DNA of 64,000 bases, taken from contig NZ_ATDN01000023.1 in the NCBI RefSeq assembly GCF_004014805.1, positions 153,255 to 217,254 on the forward strand, given 5' to 3'. Shown here in pieces: positions 17,965 to 27,401 of the stretch (the stretch's first letter is position 1; each line of letters opens with the position of its first letter). The notes beneath the pieces are model-generated. The model was not told where the DNA came from and did not search any database. It was given only the letters and a program-made list of their open reading frames with translations. Source of the DNA: Mycolicibacterium elephantis DSM 44368. GTDB taxonomy: Bacteria > Actinomycetota > Actinomycetes > Mycobacteriales > Mycobacteriaceae. The position numbers and the translations under genes are program-made.

Positions 17965-18765
17965 ATGGACCCGCTCGACGAGCTCTACGCCGCCCGGCTC
18001 GAGGACTTCACCGCCCTGCGTACTGAACTCGCCGCGGCCGCCAAGAAACGCGGCGCCGCCGACGAAGCCAAGACGATCTCGGCCGCCCGCAAACCCACCA
18101 CCGCGGCGTGGGTGGTCAACCGGCTCGCACACGCCGACGACGCCGTGCGACAGCGTCTCACCGACCTCGGCGCACGGTTGCGCGCGGCGCACGCCGAGAT
18201 GGACGGCGCCCGCATCCGCGAACTGACCGCCGAACAGCGCCGGCTCATCGACGACCTCGCCCGGGCGGCGTTCGAAGAAGCCGAGCTGGCCAGGCCGTCG
18301 GCGTCACTGCGCGACGACGTCACCGCGACCCTGCAGGCCGCCGTCGCCGACCCCGACGTCGCGGCCAGGATCGGTCGGTTGACCAAGGCCGAACAGTGGT
18401 CGGGCTTCGGCGAATTCGGTGACAGCGCCGCGGTTTTCAAGCCGAAGGCGAAGGCCGCGCCGGCGAAGCGCGCCGACAAGCCTGCCCAGAAGACCGACGA
18501 GAAGCCCGTCGACACCGAGGAGCGGCGCAAGCGGGAGCAGGCCCGGGCCGAACTGGCGGCCGCCGAACGGGCCAAGGCCGAGGCCGACGAGGCGCTGGCC
18601 GAACTGCAGTCCGATCTGGCCACCGCGCGGCTGCGGCACCAGGACGCCAAGCGCCGGCTGGAGGAGGCCGAAGCGGCGCTGGCCGCCGCCGAAGAGGCCT
18701 ACGACAAGGGCAAACAGGCCAGCCGCGAGGCCGCTGCGCGGGTTCGGCGCGCCAATCGACGCTGA
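17965..18765 (+). CDS. Coiled-coil protein of unknown function
   Basis: A 266-residue, highly charged Ala/Glu/Arg/Lys-rich protein. Residues 1-150 are predicted helical and contain a semi-conserved segment KPTTAAWVVNRLAHADD. There follows a Lys/Ala/Pro-rich linker (KAKAAPAKRADKPAQK). The last 90 residues are a long regular coiled coil (ERRKREQARAELAAAERAKA and onward). There is no signal or membrane segment. The ribosome site AGGGAGG is strong. I do not recognise a named family; a scaffold or nucleic-acid-binding role is possible given the basic ends. Confidence 0.75.
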   Translation: MDPLDELYAARLEDFTALRTELAAAAKKRGAADEAKTISAARKPTTAAWVVNRLAHADDAVRQRLTDLGARLRAAHAEMDGARIRELTAEQRRLIDDLARAAFEEAELARPSASLRDDVTATLQAAVADPDVAARIGRLTKAEQWSGFGEFGDSAAVFKPKAKAAPAKRADKPAQKTDEKPVDTEERRKREQARAELAAAERAKAEADEALAELQSDLATARLRHQDAKRRLEEAEAALAAAEEAYDKGKQASREAAARVRRANRR

Positions 18766-18819
18766 GCGACGGTTCCCGCGCCGAAATCGCGTAACTGCTG
18801 CCAGGATGGGGGCAGGGTC

Positions 18820-19800
18820 ATGGCCGGTTTCGACAAGCCGACACAGCGCGTGATCGCGGTCATCGCGCTCATGATCCTTGCCGCCTGGGCGCTGCGGGGC
18901 TACGTTCCCGGCGCCCCCGAGCGGTCCGTCGAGCGCGGGCCGCCGGAAAGCAACCCCGCGGCATTGGCCGCGGTGGTCGCGATGCTGACCGCGGCGGTGG
19001 CGATCATCGGGTTCGCGATCATCGTGCGGCTGCGCGACCGGCGACCGAGACCGCCGACGGCGCGCGCGCTGCCGCGAAGTCCGGGCGCGATGGGACGTCC
19101 GACGTGGCGGTTCTCGATGATCGCGCTGGCCGCGATCATCGCGTGGCTGCTGCTGATCGTGGTGCTGAGCCGGGTCGGCGGCCCCGAGCCGATCGAACCA
19201 CCGCCGCCGGATGCCACATCCGACGTCGCCGGTCCGGCATCCGACGCGAACCGCCCACCGGCGCAGCTGCCGGACGAGACCGACGGCGACGACTCGACTG
19301 GCTCGAGCGTCGTCGACTATCTGATCCCGCCGATGCTGATCCTGATGGGCCTGGTGGTGCTCGGCACGGCGATCGCGTCGCGACGACAACGGCGCGACAC
19401 GCACGACGATGCGCTCGCCGATGACCAGGTCGCGGGTCCCGCGGCCCCGAAGGCCACGAACTCGCTTGCCCGCGCCGCGGAGATCGGGCTGGCCGAGATC
19501 GGCGACCTCAGCCGCGAGCCGCGCGAAGCGATCATCGCGTGCTACGCGGCGATGGAGCGCGAGTTGACCCGGGTGCCCGGCGCCATGCCCCAGGATTGCG
19601 ACACCCCCACCGAGGTGCTGGCCCGCGCGGTCGACCGCCACGCGTTACGCGCCGACAGCGCAACCGAACTGGTGGAGCTCTTCGAGGAAGCCCGGTTCTC
19701 TCCGCATGTCATGACCGAGGCGCACCGGGACGCGGCGCTGCGGGTGCTGCAGCGCGTGCTGGCCGATCTGCCCGGGCGCGTGCCGGAGGTGCCGGCATGA
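18820..19800 (+). CDS. DUF4129 domain membrane protein
   Basis: A 326-residue integral membrane protein with four hydrophobic segments: residues about 10-27, 48-68, 96-120 and 165-187. The third and fourth flank an acidic, Pro-rich extracytoplasmic loop. The C-terminal 100 residues match the DUF4129 pattern (EPREAIIACYAAMERELTR, TPTEVLARAV, ATELVELFEEARFSPH). In actinobacteria this domain regularly accompanies MoxR and DUF58 genes, as here. Its stop overlaps the next gene (ATGA). Confidence 0.85.
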   Translation: MAGFDKPTQRVIAVIALMILAAWALRGYVPGAPERSVERGPPESNPAALAAVVAMLTAAVAIIGFAIIVRLRDRRPRPPTARALPRSPGAMGRPTWRFSMIALAAIIAWLLLIVVLSRVGGPEPIEPPPPDATSDVAGPASDANRPPAQLPDETDGDDSTGSSVVDYLIPPMLILMGLVVLGTAIASRRQRRDTHDDALADDQVAGPAAPKATNSLARAAEIGLAEIGDLSREPREAIIACYAAMERELTRVPGAMPQDCDTPTEVLARAVDRHALRADSATELVELFEEARFSPHVMTEAHRDAALRVLQRVLADLPGRVPEVPA

Positions 19801-20278
19801 AAAGGCTTGCCGCAGCGGGGTTTCTGTTGGTCGTCGGAACCGAGTTGATGGTGCTGGCCGCGCCCGACCGCGGCCTGGCCCTTGTCATCTCGGGGGTCGC
19901 CCTGGCTGTCGCGCTGCTGGGGCTGCGGTGGTACCTGGTGCGTGAACAGGTCGCCGGCGCGGGCGAGGAACCGGTCGACGACGCCGCGGAGGCGCTGCGA
20001 CGCTGGATGTCACGCACCGAGACGCTGATCAGCAGGGCGGACTCGACCCGAAGGGACTGGGACCGCCACTTGCGGCCCATGCTCGCGCGGCAGTTCGAAA
20101 TGGCGACGGGGCAGAAGCGACTCAAGGACCGTGCCGCCTATCACGCCACCGGGCAGATGCTGTTCGGTCCGCAACTGTGGGCATGGGTGGATCCGGAGAA
20201 CGTCGCGGGCAGCGACGTCAACGACCCTGCTCCCGGGCGCGCGGCGCTCGACGAGATCCTGCAACGGCTGGAGCGGAT

Positions 20279-20282
<4 letters not shown>
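19797..20282 (+). CDS. Small membrane protein of the MoxR operon
   Basis: A 161-residue protein with two adjacent membrane segments in the first 50 residues, then a cytosolic helical domain (RWMSRTETLISRADSTRRDW, LARQFEMATGQKRLKDRAAY, GPQLWAWVDP). Unnamed proteins of this design sit between DUF4129 and MoxR genes in many actinobacteria. ATGA overlaps at both ends bind it into the operon. Confidence 0.8.
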
Positions 20283-21244
<962 letters not shown>

Positions 21245-21250
21245 CGCGCC

Positions 21251-22498
21251 GTGGCCGAGGTCCGCACCACCGAACTGGAATTGACCTGGCGCGCATCGCC
21301 TCTCACACAGGCGCTGCTGACGTGTGCGGTGGCGGCGTTCGTGGTGGCGGTGGCCGGCGGGTACTGGCAGCTGGTCGCGTTCGCGGCGCCCTTCGTCGGG
21401 GTGCTGTGTTCGATCGGCTGGCAGCGCCCGGCGCCGTCGGCGCGGGTAAATGCCCGGCCCGGATCGCACAGGTGTTTCGAGACCGAACGGGCCCGCGTCA
21501 CGGTGTGGGCCGACGCCGCACCGGAACCGGTGACGTTCGCGGTTTCCACGCCCACCGGAATGCAGTGCGACGTCGTCGAGCGCGACGGTGAGCAGACCGT
21601 CGAGGTGACCGCCGAGCGTTGGGGCCGCTATCCGATCCGGGTCCGCCTGCGAGTCACCGCCCGCGGCGGTCTGCTCGAGGGCCTCGGCGTCGCCGACGCC
21701 GCCAACGTCTACGTCTTTCCCCAAGCCCCGCCGCAGTCGACGGCGATACCGCGCACCGAACTGCTCGACCGGCTCGGCACGCATCTGACCCGGCACATCG
21801 GTCCCGGCGTCGAGTACGCCGACGTGCGCCGCTACGTGCCCGGCGACCAGCTGCGTACGGTCAACTGGCCGGTCAGCGCCCGCCGCGGCAGCCTGCACGT
21901 CACCCAGCGGCTGACCGACCGCGCCGCCGACGTGGTGGTGCTCATCGACAACTATCCGCAACCGGCGGGGCCGGCGACCGAAGCCACCGACCGCACCGCG
22001 CGGGGCGCCGTCCAGGTGGTGCAGAGCGCGCTGCGCAGCGGCGACCGCGCCGGCGTCGTCGCGCTCGGCGACAAGCAGCCGCGCTGGCTAGGCGCAGACA
22101 TCGGGCGGCGCCAGTTCTACCGTGTGCTCGACGCCATCCTCGCCGTCGACGACGGCTTCGAGACCACCCGGGGCACGCTGGCACCCCGCGCCGCGGTGCC
22201 GCCCGGCGCGATCGTCGTCGCGTTCTCGACGATGCTCGACACCGAATTCGCGTTGGCGCTCATCGACTTACGCAAACGCGGGCACACCGTCGTCGCCGTC
22301 GACGTGTTGGAGGGCGCGCCGTTCGCCGACGACACCGACCGCCTGGTCGCCCGAATGTGGGCGCTGCAACGCTCGTTCATGTATCGCGACATGGGCACCG
22401 TCGGCGTCGACGTGGTGTCGTGGCGTGCGGTCGACACGCTGGATCAGGCGATGCAGCTGGTGCCCGACCATCGACGCCCGGTGCGGGGGCGGCGGTGA
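21251..22498 (+). CDS. DUF58 domain protein (VWA-like)
   Basis: A 415-residue protein with two N-terminal membrane segments (about residues 20-55), a beta-rich middle, and the DUF58 signature EYADVRRYVPGDQLRTVNWPVSARRGSLHV. The signature is followed by a von Willebrand A-like region beginning DVVVLIDNYPQ; the MIDAS motif is reduced (DNYPQ rather than DxSxS). It starts at GTG 21251. It is the usual partner of MoxR ATPases and may belong to a complex serving envelope assembly, though no actinobacterial substrate is evident from sequence. Confidence 0.9.
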   Translation: MAEVRTTELELTWRASPLTQALLTCAVAAFVVAVAGGYWQLVAFAAPFVGVLCSIGWQRPAPSARVNARPGSHRCFETERARVTVWADAAPEPVTFAVSTPTGMQCDVVERDGEQTVEVTAERWGRYPIRVRLRVTARGGLLEGLGVADAANVYVFPQAPPQSTAIPRTELLDRLGTHLTRHIGPGVEYADVRRYVPGDQLRTVNWPVSARRGSLHVTQRLTDRAADVVVLIDNYPQPAGPATEATDRTARGAVQVVQSALRSGDRAGVVALGDKQPRWLGADIGRRQFYRVLDAILAVDDGFETTRGTLAPRAAVPPGAIVVAFSTMLDTEFALALIDLRKRGHTVVAVDVLEGAPFADDTDRLVARMWALQRSFMYRDMGTVGVDVVSWRAVDTLDQAMQLVPDHRRPVRGRR

Positions 22499-22499
22499 C

Positions 22500-22961
22500 A
22501 TGACCTCGGTGGTGCAGTCCCGCGCGGTCGCGGCAGGGTTCGGGCTGGTGATGGTCGCGACCTCGGCGGTGCAGGCCGACGACATCGCCCTCGCGGTGGC
22601 GGGGGCGGCTGTGTTGGCGGTGTTGGCGGGCAGCGTGTTTCGGCCCTGCGCGACGCTGGCGGTGCTGCTGGCGGGTGCGGTGCTGGTGGCCTCTGAGGCC
22701 CCGCCGATGCTGGCGTCGCTGTGCGGGTTGACGGCGACCGGCTACCTGGTGCTGCGGCACGCGGCCAACGCGACGGCGCCCACGGTCGTTGGGGCGATGG
22801 GGTTTACGACCGTGGCCCTGGCCACCGTCTCGATACCGGTGGAGCTGCCGTGGGTGCCGCTGCTGGCGCCGGTCGCGATGCTGGCGCTGGTGGTGCTGGC
22901 CACCCGCCCGTTCTGGGTCGACGGGTTGGCGCGTATCCGCGGCGGCACACAGCGCACGTGA
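22500..22961 (+). CDS. Small polytopic membrane protein
   Basis: A 153-residue protein composed almost wholly of hydrophobic Ala/Val/Leu segments, probably four to five membrane helices, with a short basic C-terminal tail (DGLARIRGGTQRT). The ATG overlaps the end of the DUF58 gene by context (GTGACATGA), placing it last in the five-gene operon. No named family recognised. Confidence 0.75.
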   Translation: MTSVVQSRAVAAGFGLVMVATSAVQADDIALAVAGAAVLAVLAGSVFRPCATLAVLLAGAVLVASEAPPMLASLCGLTATGYLVLRHAANATAPTVVGAMGFTTVALATVSIPVELPWVPLLAPVAMLALVVLATRPFWVDGLARIRGGTQRT

Positions 22962-23074
22962 ACCCACCCGGCCCGCTATCTTTCTAGGGTGCTTGCGGGG
23001 TGGGTGTAGCGGCCGCGTAAGCGAGATGCTCAGCGCGACGCTTAGTTTCGGCTCGGACTCTAGGGAGAAGCGAC

Positions 23075-24391
23075 ATGCCGTCCGATGTGCGCAAGGCCAT
23101 CACCGGGGCGTCGATCGGCAACGCCGTCGAATGGTTCGACTTCGCGATCTACGGTTTCCTGGCGACGTTCATCGCGGCGAACTTCTTTCCGGCGGGCAAC
23201 GAAACCGCCGCTCTGCTCAACACATTCGCGATCTTCGCGGCCGCCTTCTTCATGCGGCCGCTCGGCGGGTTCGTGTTCGGCCCGCTCGGCGACCGGATCG
23301 GGCGCCAGCGCGTCCTGGCCGTCGTGATCCTGCTGATGTCGGCGGCGACGGTGGCCATCGGGCTGCTGCCGACGTACGCCTCGATCGGCGTCGCCGCCCC
23401 GCTCCTGCTGCTCGTGCTGCGCTGCCTGCAAGGCTTCTCGGCCGGCGGGGAGTACGGGGGCGGCGCGGTGTACCTGGCCGAGTTCGCGTCCGAGAATCGC
23501 CGCGGGTTGACGGTCACGTTCATGGCATGGTCGGGCGTGCTGGGCTTTCTGCTCGGGTCGGTGACCGTCACGCTGCTGCAGGCGCTGCTGCCGGCCGCCG
23601 CGATGGAGAGCTACGGCTGGCGCATCCCGTTTCTGATCGCCGGGCCGCTCGGCCTGATCGGCCTGTACATCCGGTTGCGCCTCGACGACACCCCGCAGTT
23701 CGCCGAACTCAGCAAGACCGACCGGGTGGCCAAGTCGCCGCTGCGTGAGGCCATCACCACCGCGTGGCGGCCGATCCTCCAGGTGATGGGGCTGTTCATC
23801 GTGTTCAACGTCGGCTACTACGTGGTGTTCACGTTCCTGCCCACCTACTTCATCAAGACGCTGGAGTTCTCCAAGACCAGCGCGTTCGTCTCGATGACGT
23901 TGGCCAGCCTGGTGGCGCTGATCCTCATCCTGCCGCTGGCGGCGCTGTCGGACCGGATCGGACGCAAACCGATGCTCGCCGGGGCCTCGGTGGCCTTCGC
24001 GGTGCTGGGCTATCCGCTGTTTCTGCTGTTGAACTCGGGGTCGCTGGCGGCGGTCATCGCGCACTGCGGCCTGGCCGCCATCGAGTCGGTCTACGTGTCG
24101 GCCGCGGTCTCCGCCGGCGTCGAACTGTTCGCCACCACCGTGCGCTACAGCGGCTTCTCCATCGGCTACAACATCTGCGTCGCCACGTTCGGGGGCACCA
24201 CGCCGTATGTGGTCACCTGGTTGACCGCCGAGACCGGCAACGACGTCGCCCCCGCCTTCTATCTGATCGTGGCGGCGGTCGTGTCGCTGGCCGCGGTGCT
24301 CACGATGCGCGAGACCGCCGCCCGCCCGCTGCCGCAGACCACCGAGGAGCCGATGCCCGCGGCGGTGTCTCAGGCGCCTCAGGCGCCGTAG
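23075..24391 (+). CDS. MFS transporter, metabolite:H+ symporter (ProP/MHS) type
   Basis: A 438-residue, 12-helix major facilitator of the MHS subgroup, which imports organic acids, betaines or proline with protons. Signature elements are GNAVEWFDFAIYGFLA in helix 1, FGPLGDRIGRQRVL in loop 2-3, RCLQGFSAGGEYGGGAVYLAEFA in helix 4-5 and ALSDRIGRKPML in loop 8-9. The C-terminal tail is Pro/Gln-rich and disordered. The substrate cannot be deduced. A purine-rich GGGAGAAG site precedes the ATG; the gene appears to be transcribed alone. Confidence 0.92.
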   Translation: MPSDVRKAITGASIGNAVEWFDFAIYGFLATFIAANFFPAGNETAALLNTFAIFAAAFFMRPLGGFVFGPLGDRIGRQRVLAVVILLMSAATVAIGLLPTYASIGVAAPLLLLVLRCLQGFSAGGEYGGGAVYLAEFASENRRGLTVTFMAWSGVLGFLLGSVTVTLLQALLPAAAMESYGWRIPFLIAGPLGLIGLYIRLRLDDTPQFAELSKTDRVAKSPLREAITTAWRPILQVMGLFIVFNVGYYVVFTFLPTYFIKTLEFSKTSAFVSMTLASLVALILILPLAALSDRIGRKPMLAGASVAFAVLGYPLFLLLNSGSLAAVIAHCGLAAIESVYVSAAVSAGVELFATTVRYSGFSIGYNICVATFGGTTPYVVTWLTAETGNDVAPAFYLIVAAVVSLAAVLTMRETAARPLPQTTEEPMPAAVSQAPQAP

Positions 24392-24477
24392 CCACCTGAG
24401 CCGCCGAACGTGGATTACCCGCACGCCCCGAGCGCCAGGAGCGTGACACGACCCCACACTCGCCGGAGAAGTATCGT

Positions 24478-24759
24478 GTGGCCATGAAGGTTCGGGTGTT
24501 GCCCTACGTCTCGGTGGAGATCGACGACCGGCTCCGCCACAGGTTGCGCGCGGCCGGCGACCGGTTCCGGGTGAGTATCCGGGCCTACCTGCGCAGCGCG
24601 GCCGACGACGTCGACGTGGCGAGTGACCGGGTCCGCGGGCTGTGTGACCGCGCGGTCACCCGGGTGGACACGGTCGTGGCCTCGGTCAATGACAAGATCG
24701 CGCCGACGGCCGAATCGCCGCCACACCTGCGTGTGGTCGGCGGTCGGGAAGCAAGCTAG
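24478..24759 (+). CDS. Small hypothetical protein
   Basis: A 93-residue basic protein, MKVRVLPYVSVEIDDRLRHR and onward, with two amphipathic helices. No membrane segment, signal or known motif is seen. It starts at GTG 24478, for which the GGAGA at 24465 has good spacing; an ATG at 24484 is the alternative. It converges with the next gene so tightly that the stops overlap within the palindrome CTAG. Confidence 0.6.
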   Translation: MAMKVRVLPYVSVEIDDRLRHRLRAAGDRFRVSIRAYLRSAADDVDVASDRVRGLCDRAVTRVDTVVASVNDKIAPTAESPPHLRVVGGREAS

Positions 24760-25100
24760 CCGGTTCGGGCGCCGCCGACGCGATCGCCCACGAAGAACCC
24801 GGCGACGAGGATCACCAGCCCGATGACCGCCACCGGGATGGCCCAGGTGCGCCGCCCGGACACCGCTGCCTCGCACTGCGCGACGTAGTCGGTGTGCGGC
24901 ACCAGTTCGTTGATGATAGGCAGGTTCGCGGGGTTGCGTTCGTCGATGTCGCGTGCCTCGGAGTAGTCCGCGGCGATCGCGTTACCGCAACCGATCTTCT
25001 GATTGTCGGGTCCCGCGGTCGATACGGGTACCAGAAGACCAATGACACCCACGACCAGCACGACCGCGCCCACGAGCAACACCAACCGTCGCATGTTCAT
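24756..25100 (-). CDS. Membrane protein with two helices
   Basis: A 114-residue protein with a membrane helix at residues 4-27 and another at about 87-106. Between them is an extracytoplasmic loop of about 55 residues with two Cys (IGCGNAI and AQCEAAV), likely a disulfide. The family is not recognised; similar small two-helix proteins with a paired-Cys loop are common in mycobacteria. Start ATG at 25100. Confidence 0.75.
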   Translation of the reverse strand: MNMRRLVLLVGAVVLVVGVIGLLVPVSTAGPDNQKIGCGNAIAADYSEARDIDERNPANLPIINELVPHTDYVAQCEAAVSGRRTWAIPVAVIGLVILVAGFFVGDRVGGARTG

Positions 25101-25235
25101 GATCGATCAATGCCCACTCGGGGCGCGGCCGAAACTTTCCGGTCGTCGGCGCGGTCACACCGACTGCGCGGTGCACCGGCCAATATGGTCTGCTTGTCCC
25201 GTGTGCCGGCCGTGGTCTGAAGGGAGTGAAACGCT

Positions 25236-26132
25236 TTGGTAAGCCATGGTCTGGCCGTGCTTCTGGCCCTGCTGGCCGCGGTGTTTCTCGCGATCGGCAT
25301 CGTGGTCCGCCAGCGCGCCACCATGGACGTCGCACCCGAGCACAGCGTGAGCGTCGTGATGGTGCTCACCCTGCTGCGCAGGCCGCTGTGGTGGGCGGGC
25401 ACCGCCGCGGCGGTGACCGGGTTCTGCTTTCAGGCGTTCGCGCTGGTGTTCGGTTCGCTGCTGCTGGTGCAGCCGATCCTGGTGTCCGCGCTGCTGTTCG
25501 CCCTGCCGCTGAGCGCGCGCCTCGCCGAGCGCCGCGTGACCCGCGGCGAATGGCTGTGGGCATCGCTGTTGACCGTCGCGCTGGCCGTGTTCGTGGTGCT
25601 GGCCAAGACCCGCCCCGGCGACTACGAGGCCTCCGCGCCGCTGACGGCGCTTGTCGCGGTGGTGTGCATCGCGGCCGTGACCGCATGCGTGGTGGTCGCG
25701 GTCCGTAACCCCGGTTGGCGGCGCGCGGTGCTGCTGGCCGTCGCCGTCGGCGTGCTGTTCGGCGTCGTCGCGGTGCTCACCAAGGTGGTCATGTACCTTC
25801 TCACCCAATACGGGCCGATGGCCGTGCTCAGCACCCCGATCCCGTATCTGCTTGTGCTGCTGGGCGTTATCGCGGTGTTTCTGCAGCAGTCCGCCTTCCA
25901 CGCCGGCTCCCTGCAGACCTCGGTGCCGACGATGCTTGTGCTCGAACCGGTCATCGCCGTGGTGCTCGGCGCGGTGGTGCTCGGTGAGCACATGACCGTG
26001 GACGGCGTCAAAGCCGTGGCGATCACCATCGCGGTCGTCGCGATGACGGCGTCGACCATCGCGCTCGGCCGCGACGAGGGCGCACTCGAGGAGGAACTCG
26101 AGGCCGCCGCCGCGGTCGGCCGCCCGACCTAG
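25236..26132 (+). CDS. EamA/DMT-like membrane transporter
   Basis: A 298-residue integral membrane protein with nine to ten hydrophobic segments, arranged like a drug/metabolite transporter. The first and second halves resemble each other, and the helix containing LEPVIAVVLGAVVLGEHMTVDG is the typical EamA C-terminal element. The start codon is TTG at 25236 with AAGGGAG nine bases upstream; the first methionine is much further in. The C-terminus is acidic. The substrate is unknown. It ends inside the neighbouring convergent gene with a shared CTAG. Confidence 0.8.
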   Translation: MVSHGLAVLLALLAAVFLAIGIVVRQRATMDVAPEHSVSVVMVLTLLRRPLWWAGTAAAVTGFCFQAFALVFGSLLLVQPILVSALLFALPLSARLAERRVTRGEWLWASLLTVALAVFVVLAKTRPGDYEASAPLTALVAVVCIAAVTACVVVAVRNPGWRRAVLLAVAVGVLFGVVAVLTKVVMYLLTQYGPMAVLSTPIPYLLVLLGVIAVFLQQSAFHAGSLQTSVPTMLVLEPVIAVVLGAVVLGEHMTVDGVKAVAITIAVVAMTASTIALGRDEGALEEELEAAAAVGRPT

Positions 26133-26941
26133 TCGCCGCGACCCTGCGGCCGCGCCGACTCGGTCATCGCCGTCCACAGCAGCCGGGCGGCGGTGCGTGC
26201 CGGCCGGTCGGGAGCGATCCGCGCCGGCGTGCGCGGCTGCTCGGCCGGGGCGCCGCTGATGTGCTCGATCAGCGCCACCGCCAGCTCGCGCAGCTTGACG
26301 TTGAACTGCTGGCTGGCGCGGCGCAGGATGTTCCACGCCTGTTCGGCGTCGCAGCCGACCCGGCCCATCAGCGCGCCCTTCGCCTGTTCGATGGCGCCGC
26401 GCGACTGCAGCACCGACAGCAAATCGGAGAACGCGGAGGCGTGCTTGGCGGCGGTCGAGACGAACGCGGCGGACACCAGCTGCTCATAGTTGATCAGCGT
26501 CGTCATCGTCGCGGCGGTTGCCGGTTCGGTGAGCGTGCAGGCCACCACGACGGTGGCGTCGTCCTGCCAGACGCCGGGGGCGGCGGCGGATCCGTGCACC
26601 CGCTCCCAGCTGGACCGAAGGCCTGGCTCCCGGGCGGTGATCGCGTCGAACGTCAGGTCCGGCCACCGCTCGTCGGTCCACAGGTCCAGCGACAGCACAG
26701 GAACCTGGTGGCTGAGGGCGTCGGCGACCGGCCCGCCGAGCCCGGACAGCTGGGCGCCCACGAGTTCCTCACCGATCCCGAGCGCGGTGATCACCGACGG
26801 GCCCTCACCGCGGTGTCTGTTGTGCACGCACACGCTGATGCCGAGCGACTCGGGCAGCTCCGCCTGCATGCGTTCGAGGACGCGTTGCAGCAGCGCGATC
26901 AATTGAGGGTGGTCCCGAGGGTGAAAATCCGGCGCGGACAA
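26129..26941 (-). CDS. GAF-ANTAR RNA-binding regulator
   Basis: About 270 residues: a GAF-type sensor (residues about 15-165) followed by a linker and a C-terminal ANTAR domain (LLSVLQSRGAIEQAKGALMG, AWNILRRASQQFNVKLRELA). ANTAR binds paired RNA hairpins to block termination. A disordered, Pro/Arg-rich tail follows. The start is uncertain: no ATG or GTG fits. TTG at 26941 is in frame, and CTG at 26959 would overlap the STAS stop. Either way, translation is probably coupled to the upstream STAS gene. This links the partner-switching cluster to post-initiation control of transcription. Confidence 0.8.
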   Translation of the reverse strand: MSAPDFHPRDHPQLIALLQRVLERMQAELPESLGISVCVHNRHRGEGPSVITALGIGEELVGAQLSGLGGPVADALSHQVPVLSLDLWTDERWPDLTFDAITAREPGLRSSWERVHGSAAAPGVWQDDATVVVACTLTEPATAATMTTLINYEQLVSAAFVSTAAKHASAFSDLLSVLQSRGAIEQAKGALMGRVGCDAEQAWNILRRASQQFNVKLRELAVALIEHISGAPAEQPRTPARIAPDRPARTAARLLWTAMTESARPQGRGD

Positions 26942-26955
26942 GATGATTGAGCCGA

Positions 26956-27267
26956 TCAGTAGACAACTTGGACCGTCGCGACCTGATCCAGACCCGAGAT
27001 CTTGAGCAATGTGGTGATCGGACCCTGTGCGGGCACCACCAGCGTGAGCTTGGTGTCGGCCGCGACCGAGAACAGTTCCCGCAGAGCAGCACTGTCGCAA
27101 TAGCTCACCTGCACCAGGTCGACGGTGACCGTCGTGTGGTCGGTCGCGGCGCGCGACAGCACCGCGCCGAACTCGTCGATGTTGGCGAGATCGATCTCGC
27201 CGGCCGCCGAGACGACCGGCGCCTGCTCGGCTTGGGCGGCCGTCAGTTGGAACTGGGCTCTGGTCAT
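26956..27267 (-). CDS. STAS-domain anti-sigma factor antagonist
   Basis: A 103-residue SpoIIAA/RsbV-like protein. The core is APVVSAAGEIDLANIDEFGAVL, then VDLVQVSYCDSAALRELFSVA. The phosphorylatable Ser sits in the CDSAAL motif, which corresponds to DSSG/DSAG in classical antagonists. Such proteins bind anti-sigma kinases when unphosphorylated and are reset by SpoIIE phosphatases, one of which is encoded next to it. The ATG at 27267 lacks its own ribosome site, but it overlaps the end of a short upstream reading frame that has a strong one. Confidence 0.87.
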   Translation of the reverse strand: MTRAQFQLTAAQAEQAPVVSAAGEIDLANIDEFGAVLSRAATDHTTVTVDLVQVSYCDSAALRELFSVAADTKLTLVVPAQGPITTLLKISGLDQVATVQVVY

Positions 27268-27329
27268 GGTGTCGGAAGCGATGCGGGACCGCTCGGGTGC
27301 CGGCCGGGGCCGAACGCTTTTTGGGACAT
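27264..27329 (-). CDS. Putative 21-codon leader peptide coupled to STAS gene
   Basis: The short frame starts at ATG 27329 with GGGAGG four bases upstream and encodes 21 residues beginning MSQKAFGPGRH. Its TGA overlaps the STAS ATG (ATGA). The STAS start has no ribosome site of its own, so reinitiation after this peptide would explain its translation. Confidence 0.45.
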   Translation of the reverse strand: MSQKAFGPGRHPSGPASLPTP

Positions 27330-27401
27330 CGCACCTCCCGCAAGTCGCCGGAATGCAGTAATACCACGCCGACGGCGGTGGTGCGCAGGGCAATCTGATT
27401 T

